DNA of 64,000 nucleotides from positions 111,068,228 to 111,132,227 of the forward strand of contig CM060693.1 of the NCBI GenBank assembly GCA_030686995.1. The letters are read 5' to 3'. The notes beneath the pieces were generated by a model. The model was not told where the DNA came from and did not search any database. It saw only the letters and a list, made by a program, of their open reading frames with translations. A program made the translations under genes and the position numbers. The DNA comes from Artemisia argyi (Eukaryota > Streptophyta > Magnoliopsida > Asterales > Asteraceae). Positions within the stretch are counted from its first letter, which is position 1. The number at the start of each line of letters is the position of its first letter. This document shows positions 10,895 to 20,133 of the stretch, piece after piece.

Positions 10895-11120
10895 ACTTAC
10901 TCATAAGCCAAAAAGAATGCCTCATGAGATCTGTCATTACTAATCCTAGGTGTACCAAGTCTACTATAATATTTGCACCTTCCTCCTGCATTTCATTTCC
11001 AAAAATATATGAGTCTTTTTCTTAATTACTGACCATTCGGTAAACAAAATTAGTACCTTTGAACATCAAGAGAGCTCATTCGCATGTAAAATATTTGCTA
11101 ACTTGGACTGGCCGTATGCC
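10895..11120 (-). pseudogene. TIC32-like short-chain dehydrogenase fragment (two exons)
   Basis: The first exon (about 11120-11057) reads AYGQSKLANILHANELS, then TGA where the family has Arg, and ends AAG/GTAC. It holds the SDR catalytic YxxxK (YGQSK). The second exon (10985 to about 10898) follows a TGCAG acceptor and reads EEGANIIVDLVHLGLVMTDL, then MRHSFWLM; the usual HPG has become HLG. This matches the C-terminal half of plant TIC32/retinol-dehydrogenase-like SDRs, NAD(P)H-dependent oxidoreductases. Only two exons are present, and the stop and the changed HPG indicate a dead fragment. Confidence 0.8.
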
Positions 11121-11159
11121 TTTTTAGGTAATATATGATGACATGTCTGCAGAATAAAA

Positions 11160-11275
11160 AGATACCTGGAACTTGGCCTTTCTTAACAAATGCACAACCT
11201 CTTCTTGCCCTTTAAAAAAATTCGTCCCTGGACCAAGCTCTAGTCCAAAATAGGCAAGATGGAGAGCTCAAGCTG
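11160..11275 (-). other. Exon-like stretch, unrecognised
   Basis: One minus-strand frame reads HLAYFGLELGPGTNFFKGQE, then EVVHLLRKAKFQ, ending at a GTATC donor-like site. The composition looks coding, but I do not recognise the family. Confidence 0.3.
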
Positions 11276-12387
11276 GTAAGGAAGAGTTATTACCAATGAA
11301 TTTAAGCATGCACAATTTACTTAAATCACTTGCCATTACTTATTGAAAGCTGTGGATTAATATCGGTACGTACAGAGGCGATTTTTTTTGTCTATATCTT
11401 TGTTCCTACCTGTAAGGAAACATTTAAAAAGCTTAGTAAAAAAGTGGACTCTTAGTATTATTTTACAGTAATACTACGTAGTAATTACATTTATTTTTTC
11501 AGAAGAATGTTTACCAGTATTTGTGCTCAAATTAATATTTGTAGCAGCTACTTCCCATACATTGTATGGACCATTTTCTTCTACGCATTGCTTTTTCTAT
11601 ACTCTAACATTATTAACAGGAAAGTAGTCTGTAGGAAAGTTTCTGTTTGAAAGAATACCAATTTTTCGATTAGTGGCATCGTGTGTGTGTCGTCTTCTCG
11701 AGACTCGGAGTCGTGGAGATGGCATGGTTGGTGAAGCATCAACAAGAACGAAGACAATAGATACATTTTAAAAATAGATAATAAATTACATTTAAAAAAA
11801 AAAAGATTTGAGAAAATGAATGTGAAACAAAATCAAATGCCAAAAGCACATCAGAAACTCGGTTTTCAAGACTATAGGGAAGGCTCTATTTGATACTTTG
11901 AGCTTATAAAATTACCATTTGTACAGTGTTACAATACAAATGCGGAAATATGAATTCAATGGACATAAAATTTACCGTTATACAGCTCTAAAGTGATTTT
12001 AGGCGTTACTATTCCCATGTAAGAAATTCCAGATATGTAAAATGGATTTTTCAAAAACTTTAGGTTTTTTGAGGAGTGTTTTAAGCCTTAAAAATTGAGC
12101 CTATTGGCTATTCCAATTACAAATAAGCCAAGAGCTCAAAAAATAAGTTAATACAACGTTTATATCATGTTTGTTATTTGGAACTATGTTTTCGGTCTTT
12201 GTCACATACACTCAAAAAATATGCTAATCCAAACACTCCTTTTAGTAAAGACTGAGAAAACAGCCACACCATTTGACGAAACACGGGTTTTTAGCCTTTC
12301 AAAAAGACTACAGATTTTGATTGCCTGGATTTTTTTACAGAACAAAGAAAGACAATATGCTTAGAATGAGAAAAAAATTGTATACTC
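11276..12387. other. Unassigned sequence
   Basis: AT-rich and intron-like with no recognised gene on either strand. Confidence 0.4.
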
Positions 12388-12780
12388 ACACATGTAAAGA
12401 CGCAGCAGAGCGGAAGTAGACAATGCTATAGGCCTTTTGGATCACATGCTCATACTGCTTGCTCTTAGCCTTCAAGAGATGATACACAATTCTATACACC
12501 ATGAGTATAATATACACCAAATTCTACAAAACAATTTCTCTTTTCTGAAAAATTACAATAATTTTTTCGGGGTTTCCAAAGAAATGCTCATTCCTTGTTT
12601 TTCATAAGTTCTCAATTCACATTCACATTTTCTTTGCTAATGATCATAACATGACACTGATAACTTCAATTACCTTCACTGCGTAGAGTAAAAATCTTTA
12701 AAGATCGAGACACCGAAGAAGAAAATGTGCTCCTACTACAACCATAACTGGACGACCTTCGCAATCTACTCTTCCTTTTT
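12388..12780 (-). pseudogene. GDAP2-like CRAL-TRIO protein fragment (two exons)
   Basis: The first piece (about 12775-12700) reads RVDCEGRPVMVVVGAHFLLR, then CLDL followed by TAA. The second (about 12480-12388) reads YEHVIQKAYSIVYFRSAASL and ends near a GTGTGA donor-like site. Together they match the start of the divergent CRAL-TRIO (Sec14-like) lipid-binding domain of plant homologues of ganglioside-induced differentiation-associated protein 2, which also carry a macro domain; the macro part is not seen here. The stop and missing remainder show it is a fragment. Confidence 0.75.
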
Positions 12781-13119
12781 ACCTGAAACCTAAAAAAATG
12801 TTATAAAATGCACAACAATCGGCTATCCATCCTTTCACCATCAGGTAACCACTAAGTGCAGTGTTGGATAGGCAAGCTTGTATCGCTGGTGCAATCTAAT
12901 ATATATGTTTCAATGCTTTGGTTTATGTGAAATGTTCGATTTTGATAATCACCATAATATAAACAATAAACTTTTTAGGAATCATGTCAGCAAACTGACT
13001 CGACCTTTTTTCAACCCATACCCAAAATTACCCATTTAAACCAATGATCTAATCCACCTGACACACCTATTTTGTTGTCTTCAATGTAAACAATGAAATT
13101 AGGTTCACTTTACTATATT
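12781..13119. other. Unassigned sequence
   Basis: No recognised gene or repeat; intron-like composition. Confidence 0.4.
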
Positions 13120-13192
13120 ATACCTCAAGTTGATAAGCATGTCAAGAGTGGCTTCCATATCACTGCCATTTGCTGCATAGACACCTGAAAAG
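13120..13192 (-). other. Exon-like piece, possibly a CUE/UBA-type helix
   Basis: Between a CAG acceptor-like site and an AACTTGAG/GTATAA donor-like site the minus strand reads VYAANGSDMEATLDMLINLR. The pattern resembles the end of a CUE or UBA ubiquitin-binding domain, but the piece is too short for a firm call. Confidence 0.35.
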
Positions 13193-13425
13193 GATCACAA
13201 TCGACATCGAATACCAAAAAGTTCAAATTCACGGCCCTGAAATGACAGTCACATAAGACTTGTTCTATGAAGACAGTGAAACACATATGTAACCTTGAAG
13301 GTTTAGATGCGCCTAACATTAAGTACAGATAACGCACGTGGCCATAATTTTTCAACCTTAGTGGCTGTTGATGAATTATATCCTATGTTGATTCACAAAA
13401 ATTTATAGGGAGTGACCATTCTTAC

Positions 13426-13660
13426 CTTTTCTGCTCCCGGTGATGAAATGTTTGCAGGTAGTTCCCAACGGCCCTATGCCATATGCAGATGTAGATTATA
13501 CGCCAATCAATAAGTCTTGTAAGTTGCAAATACAATAGTAGTCTTTATATAAAACTTACTTCACAGCCTGTGTGATAACCTCAAATGGATTCGTTCCAGC
13601 ATTCATATAGACAAGGTTGAGTCCTTGGTTGGTTTTAACGGCATGATCTCCTAAGTAATA
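13426..13660 (-). pseudogene. Raffinose-synthase-like (GH36) fragment, two exons
   Basis: The first exon (about 13655-13560) reads [20 protein letters not shown], then [11 protein letters not shown], and ends AA/GTAAGT. The second (13473-13426) follows a CATAG acceptor, restores the split codon in phase, reads AVGNYLQTFHHREQKR and ends AAAAG/GTAAG. This matches the stretch before the catalytic core of plant galactinol-sucrose galactosyltransferases and seed-imbibition proteins. The next conserved segment (the DWFGWCTWD block) is not seen, so only two consecutive exons were captured. Both are open and the splice phase is correct, making this the best-preserved captured fragment. Confidence 0.8.
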
Positions 13661-14589
13661 ACAACCATGTAAACAATCAGTTAACCCCTTGATTATTTGA
13701 CCAGGAATATTTTGGTCTAGTCGTGAGGGGTTGGTTTAAACCCACAAACACTATTTTGATTGTCTAAAGAAAACAGATTTTGTAATATCGTAATTACCAA
13801 AACAATAATAAATGAATTTATAAGCATAATTTCTAAGTGAAACTATTTAGATTGTTGTATACGTTAAAAACTGACCTTGTGTAGCCTTCAATCCTTTCGA
13901 CTCATTTGACCCATTCTACTTTTAGTTCAATCACAACCCACTTTTAGCATATTGGTTGAAGTTGCCACTTCTAATCAACAACAAACCATGGTCTCAGAAC
14001 TCAAGTGGGGTCAATACTAGTTAATACAATGGGACTGGAATAAACCATTTCTTATTTTCGCAAGTTAATATTCTTGTTACTTTTCAAATATTCTGTCCTA
14101 TCTGATATCTATAAAACGTAATGACCAACTGACATGCTGTTCTTTTTGTGTTCTTATTTCATATTTTGGATTTTGTAGTGCTTTGTGATTGATGACACTG
14201 ATAAATACTTGGAAGCGAACTCTACAGATGGAATGAATCAAATACTTGAAATATCACCAAATGTATGATTCTTTGCAGCTTGCCATATATTTAGGATAGA
14301 AAAAATTACACTTTCTAGACATTCATGCTAGAGATAAATTTCACCAATTAGTTATACTTTTATAGTATCTTAATATATTCCATTTATATTAGTTGTATTA
14401 AGGGTTTACTGCATAAAATGGTACTAAACTATATGTCCATTCTTTAGGGATGTTTGTGTAAGCTAATATTTAGGGCTCAAGCATAAATTTAATAAGCAAC
14501 TTATGGCTTATGATAAGTTGTGGGTGCAGACTGCACAGATTTTGTTAGGGTCGCACAATGAGAAACAGGCTATATAGTAAGTTACCACA
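13661..14589. other. Unassigned sequence
   Basis: AT-rich with no recognised gene or repeat. Confidence 0.4.
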
Positions 14590-14690
14590 TCATATGGAAC
14601 AATCCTTGTCAAACTCTTCAAGTTGCTTCCTAGCCTTGGCTATTGTTTCCTGATTATTCTCCCATCCCTGTTGCATGGACATGTATTAAC
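14590..14690 (-). other. Exon-like piece with coiled-coil character
   Basis: The minus strand reads QQGWENNQETIAKARKQLEE, then FDKDCS. It is helix-forming and charged and lies in the same orientation as the named captured exons, but the gene is not recognised. Confidence 0.3.
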
Positions 14691-14995
14691 TAAACAATAA
14701 TAAACACAAACATCATTGAAATCAAATAACACGAATTACCTGTTGTTGCTGCAGTCAAATGTAATTAGGTTGAAGTTTATACACGTATTATTTGTTGTTA
14801 ATGTCGTGGAATGTAATTAGGTTAAAGTTTATAATTATCAAACTATAATAAAGGAATATATATGGTGGGATAAGTTCTAAATTTAAATTGTTTTAAAATT
14901 CAGAATTTAATGAATTATACGTGGATTACCATTAATAATTGATTGGAGAGGATTATAGTTTTCGTTTTGCAAGATATGATTAAAAAAAGTGAGTT

Positions 14996-15860
14996 TTTTT
15001 TTTGGGTAAAGGGGAGTAATCCTGCACCCTGGTAAAATTCATTATCCAAAAACGTTGAAGTACAAAATGACGAGGGTGATTTCCCTCGCCCCCAGTCCCT
15101 TAGGACACTTACAAGACACGTATCTAAGAATGACAAACCATTCTTAAAACTAACATGCACACCATGTGCAACAGACCATACCTATAACTTACAATATAAG
15201 TGTGACAGGCCACACTTATAACTAAAAGCACCTACTCTATGAACAAAAACTACAACGACTATCAAATTATAAATAAAACATCAAGTATAAACTTGAATCT
15301 TCAGAAGTCGTCATAGAAGTTCATAACCTTCAACGATGCAGCCGAAACCATGGTAGACTAGAAGAGCGCCAATCCACACACTTGATCCAACAACTACACC
15401 GATCATCATTGATCCAAACTGAACCAAACCAACACTACAACTTGATCCAATACCGCATCTACTAAAAGTTTCAAAAGAGCATGAAACTCAAGCTAAGAAT
15501 GAAACACAGTGTACTTTGATCAGTCGTAGACAAATATAGGGCTATACGACCCTAACTTACATCAAGATATCACCATCGATCATATGATCAAATAAGTCAA
15601 TGCCATGTCCATGAACGATGAGAGAAAGGTTTTGAATAAGACCCTTAAACTTAACTTACATCACTAATTCGAGCATCAGTAGATACCTGAAAAGTTACAA
15701 TGAACTTAGATAAACATCAATCCACTAGAAAGCACGAACAGCAAACCAACCATTGAATATCCAAAGCTCGCATCAAATCACATACACGAGCAGATAATAG
15801 GGTCAAAAAAACCCTAACATACCGATACCATCACTTCCAAAACCAAATCTGTTTGTAGTA
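14996..15860 (-). mobile_element. LINE-type retroposon A, 5' truncated
   Basis: The 3' end on the minus strand is a poly(A) (T run beginning about 14996) preceded by the shared tail found in retroposons B and C. A 14-bp target duplication AAAAAAAGTGAGTT flanks it (14982-14995 and 15861-15874). The tail has a stem-loop, CGAGGG/CCCTCG, at about 15073-15090. The body is non-coding and carries GTTAGGGT...ACCCTA-type pairs at about 15538-15562 and 15798-15822. It is mobilised by target-primed reverse transcription, judging from the tail and duplication. Confidence 0.85.
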
Positions 15861-15865
15861 AAAAA

Positions 15866-15935
15866 AAGTGAGTTGATCTAGTGGTAAACATGAATGTTAA
15901 TCTATAAGAAAAGTCAAGTTCGAATCCTCAATATA
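15866..15935 (+). mobile_element. tRNA-like SINE head (A and B boxes)
   Basis: The plus strand shows a Pol III A-box-like TGATCTAGTGG and a B-box-like AGTTCGAATCC about 45 nt apart, as in tRNA-derived SINEs. There is no convincing cloverleaf, so it is not a tRNA gene. Retroposon A sits at its 5' edge. The 3' end of the SINE is not resolved. Confidence 0.45.
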
Positions 15936-16124
15936 TCATTTTTATACCTAATAAATCCGAAATTATTTAATGAATACATGGAAAATGCAAATAAAATAAA
16001 TTTTAAAAATTGCTTACATGGAGACTGTGATGACATGGCTGATGACATGGCTTAAATTGAATTACTGGGCATTGACTGGGCAATGAGGTGTCATATTCTT
16101 CGAATATCTCCTGTTATATATAGC

Positions 16125-16127
<3 letters not shown>

Positions 16128-16220
<93 letters not shown>
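16128..16220. repeat. (TA)n microsatellite
   Basis: About 93 bp of TA repeat. It may be the far half of the TA tract into which the Helitron-like element inserted (the other half ends at 2826). Confidence 0.95.
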
Positions 16221-16223
<3 letters not shown>

Positions 16224-16236
16224 CAAGAAGAAAAAG

Positions 16237-16430
16237 CAATGTTGCAAAAAATGCCCTACAAGGACTTGTAATCGCCGATTCCAAGCTACAAGGCCCTGGA
16301 ACTTGGAGACATTTACAAGGAAGTCGGCCGATTAATTGGCGATTACAAGGTTTTGGGCCGATTAATCGGCTAAAAAACGCAACTTGGCCCTCGACCGCCT
16401 TAGGCCCGATTCACAATTTTTGCAACATTG
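16237..16430. mobile_element. MITE-like element with 17-bp inverted ends
   Basis: Ends CAATGTTGCAAAAAATG (16237-16253) and its near-perfect inverse (16414-16430), differing at one base. The flanks AGAAAAAG and AGAAAAAT match at 7 of 8 bases, which suits an hAT-type 8-bp duplication. The interior is GC-richer and holds GCCGATTAATCGGC-like palindromes. Confidence 0.6.
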
Positions 16431-16507
16431 AGAAAAATGAAGTAAATTATATCTACACAAGCAAAGCAACAAAGAAAAAAATTATCTACGCATGGCAATG
16501 AGTAGAG

Positions 16508-19448
16508 TGTAACAATTCACATTTTCAGGTTAACTTTTATTCCCGAAAATTTCACTATTCACTTTTTACTATTCACTTTTCACTATTCATCTCAGAAATT
16601 TTTATTTCATATTCTCGTAAGTTAAACTATTTTAACGATAATTCGAGAGTTTGACGCTCGTCGGATCATTTCTGCAAAAATCACAAAGCCGTGTCCGAGA
16701 TTTACTTTTAGGTTTAAACGTCATTCCAGCATCCCGATATGTCCATAAAACATTATAAACAATAGTAATATGATTTTCTCTCATTTTAGGACAATTCCAA
16801 AAGTTTTGGAATTTTACGTTTTCCAGTTTAGCGTTTTACGTGAATTGCGCGTTTTAGACCCGTGTTTCCAGTTTTTAGCTGGGTTTTAGCACCCGATAGA
16901 ACCTACCACTCATTTTATATTTTATTATGGAGTATATTGATAAGTTATAGCATATTTATAAGTTTCATATTTTTAGGATACCCGATTTTACGTTTCGTGA
17001 CTTAAAAACTTACGGTTAGCAATTTACGGAGTCAAAACTAGCTACATACTTAGGATATTATCATCCAAAGACCATGACTACTCATCTAGTCACCCTATCC
17101 ATATACAAACCGACTTAGGGGGGGGGGAGTCACCATGTGTGGTTAAATCTTGACCATTGATTCTTTAGATCATTCCTTAATTACAACTTTGTCACCAAGT
17201 TATTGTAATTTCCTAGCCACCTTCCTAACCTCCTCATTCATAGTATAAATAGCAAGCTAATCCCTTCCTTTCTTAATCACCAAAAACGCCACAACATAAA
17301 TACCTAGCACCATGATCCTTTGATCTTCAAACTACAAGTTACACTACAAAGTTCAAGGTCTTAGTATTCTCTACCTAGTTCTTAAGTTTGTTTGGTGATT
17401 CCATGGTTGAATTAGGAGCTACACAAGGTTACTAGGGCCGAAGTTAAATGGTTTTCACAAGGGTTAGATCAAGGCTAGCAAGGGTTACAAGAATTGTGAT
17501 GAAGGGTTTGCAAACTTAGTTTTAGTGTCCTAGTTTCATACTTGACTTCCTTTCTTTAGAAAGCCAAAAGTTGTAAGAAACCCTTATACACTTTCTTGCT
17601 CAATATCATTTCATGATCTTTGTGTTTCTTTCATGCTATATATGTTCTTGTTATTGTGTTCATGATGTTTAAAAATGGATAAAACAAGTATTGGTATACA
17701 TATGTTAACTTATGACAAGTAAACAAGCAAACTAGTGATTTTTATGGAGAACCACGACAAAAATAGTATAACTATGATATTTGACACTTACTTACTGTTA
17801 TAAAGGACTTCAAAAGGAAAACATAGCAATTTGAATCACCCAAAATGAGTACACGAGTCAAAAGTTATGGCCATAAGAAGTTAGCGACACCAAAACGCCG
17901 AAACTGCCTATACCCTACTGTTTGCATTCTGCCATTTTGAAAGTCATCCTTCTAGTCAGATTCATCAAAAAGTTAAAACACGAAAGTTGTCCGGAACGAC
18001 GTTTTCATTCAGGAGTATAGAAGCTCGAGCCCTGAAAACGCTTTCTGAGTGATAATTTTCTTCAAATTCTTAACAGCCCATTTTTAGACCAAAGTCACTA
18101 TATAATAGTTATGATTTACAAAGACCAAGAGGTCTAATGACCTAAAGCCAAGACCACAACCACGGCTAAAGCCAAGGTTGAGTCTCAAGACCATGGTAAT
18201 AATGACCAAGGTCACGGCAAAGCCACGGCTAAAGACCATATAACTTTTAAACGATCAAAACTTATATATATGTTATCAAATACTACAATAGTAGGGAGCC
18301 TCATGTGAGGAGTTCATTAAGTAAGCCGTCGAGATGAGTTGTGGATTTACGAATTAAAGTGTCCTGGCTCCTCGAACGTTTACTCCATGACTTCTGAATT
18401 ATGTCGGCCCGAACGGTAGTAAGAGATATACAACCTATACATGTTTCATAGACCACTTATATTCAACGACTTACACTATATACTAAGTACTACATCATGA
18501 ACTATATGCAAGACATATATAGGCAATTCTTCGTATTCTTAGACGTTACTATAAACCTAAGTCGCAACGTTCTATTATAGGCTGCTCTTAGAGACTTTCG
18601 CGATTCGACTACCACTTTCATTTCTCATTACATAAGCTTAAGGTGAGTCATAGCCCCTACTCTTTTCATACTTGTTTTAACTCTTGGGGGGGATACATGC
18701 TCAACTACTTGCTTACTTGTACAAATACTCTTAAACATTTATACTTGATTGTTTCATACTTGATTGTCTTATACTTGATTGCATTATACTTGATTTCATA
18801 CATACATGACTGTTTTATACTTTGGGAAGTGGCTCCCAGTAATCTTTTATCTTTGGGAAGTGGCTCCCAGTTTTCTTTGGGAAGTGGCTCCCAATTGTCT
18901 TTGGGAATTGGCTCCCAAGTGAGGTCTTCGGAGATGAAGAGTAGACTCACGACTAATTGCTTAATTGTTTTGATGAACTTATACATGTCTTAATCATACT
19001 ATATTGTAGCAGTGGGTTGTGAACACACAGGTTACAAGTCTCTTATAGCGAGACTTGTAACTGAGTGGATTCACGATGCCTTTGCTGTGAGAACATTCTT
19101 TAAGGCTTTTCAACTGTTTTAAGCCAAACTCTATGAACTCACCAACCATTGTGTTGACACTTTAGCATGTTTATCTCAGGTTAGTAAGGCGATAGCTAGT
19201 GCGTGGAACTTAGAGTCAAGCTGCATATTCTGAAGACTTACGCTTTTATCATTTACCATTCAGAAAATTTTGTATACATTTATGTATCATACTTTGAAAT
19301 CTCATGTTTGTAACTTTGAATTCATTAATCGAATGGTAACTTTTCAAAACGTCTCATTTAGAGTTCGTTTTCTATAACTTGTACTTTGTGTTATGAAGTA
19401 GCACCCCTATGACACAGTCTTCCGCTGCGGTATTTTGGGGGTGTTACA
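16508..19448 (+). repeat. 5' LTR of the Tekay-like element
   Basis: 2941 bp. TATA box TATAAATA at 17244-17251. It contains tandem TACTTGATTG units (about 18741-18793) and four copies of TTTGGGAAGTGGCTCCCA-type units (about 18826-18916). ORF-like stretches in this zone come from these repeats and are identical in both LTRs; I do not regard them as genes. Confidence 0.92.
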
Positions 19449-20133
19449 GATTGGTACCAGAGCCTTGGTTATAGAGAACTAGGTTGCATTTAGTGCCTAG
19501 ACTATAACTACTATATACGTTAAGACTCTCCTCTTCATTTACCTTACACACACTTCATACGCATACGCTTTTTGGTAGTTGTTGGTTTAGTTCCACGCTA
19601 TTAGATGATGTGACTTTAGTATTATAAGGAGCCCCAGAGATTCGTCGAGTCATTAAAAACATGGAGCTCAGTAATAACTAATTAGTTAACTTGATCTTGT
19701 GACAGTTCTTGTTTGATGAGACACAAGGTTTGAGTTAAATAATATTATTGCTTAGCTTTAGGGATTTGATGACTTGATTATCTTACTATCGGCCTCAGAA
19801 GGCGGATTTTGTGTCAGAAATTCTTAAGTAGGATGTTTTAGAATCTCCTTATTTAAATGGATTGGGACGCCTCTTCATTTAAATAAAGAAATTGTAAATC
19901 ACTGAACCATAAGTTTATGAGACCTTACTTACATAAATTTGGACGCTTCTTTATGTAAGTAATGTGTTATAAATAAGTGGGCTTAATTGTAGCCGATACA
20001 ACTCCTTAACCAGAACCTTAGACGAATCAGAGTAAACACCACTATTTTAAAGATCCTGAGTTCTCTTAGACATACTGTAAGTAGTTAACATCAACAGAAC
20101 TTCGGGACGAAGTTCTCCGTAAGGGGTAGAGAC
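19449..20133 (+). other. Internal region of the Tekay-like element (non-coding)
   Basis: Begins with a primer binding site TGGTACCAGAGC (19452-19463), close to the initiator-Met tRNA complement, and ends with AAGGGGTAGAGAC next to the 3' LTR. No gag, protease or RT motif is seen. It looks like a 5' leader joined to a 3' leader after loss of the coding part. Confidence 0.8.

Larger units (their letters stand above)
2827..16127 (-). mobile_element. Candidate Helitron carrying fragments of several host genes
   Basis: What I see: a terminus at 2827-2857 with a hairpin, 8 nt, CTAG and then a T on the minus strand. Upstream of it, over about 11 kb, exon-like fragments of at least five unrelated nuclear genes all lie on the minus strand, several with donor- and acceptor-like boundaries (RMC1-like, CYP71, TIC32-like, CRAL-TRIO, raffinose-synthase-like). 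Known: plant Helitrons end in a hairpin plus CTRR, insert between A and T without duplication, and collect genomic gene fragments mostly in one orientation. Inferred: this is a non-autonomous Helitron or a pile-up of them. The 5' end is not proven. A TA repeat also flanks the high-coordinate side (16128-16220), and TGATGACATGGC-type repeats at about 16028-16052 resemble terminal sequences, but no clean TC start is visible. No Rep/helicase gene is seen. Alternatives are a Pack-MULE or serial pseudogene insertions. Confidence 0.6.

Noticed and set aside
15866..15935. Functional tRNA gene
   Set aside because: A and B boxes are present, but no acceptor stem or convincing cloverleaf can be formed.
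2827..16127. A single native host gene spread over this region
   Set aside because: The recognised exons belong to at least five unrelated proteins and carry stops and frameshifts.
18826..18916. Possible CRISPR-like array
   Set aside because: Units are short, unevenly spaced and LTR-embedded in a plant genome; no spacers of constant length and no cas genes.
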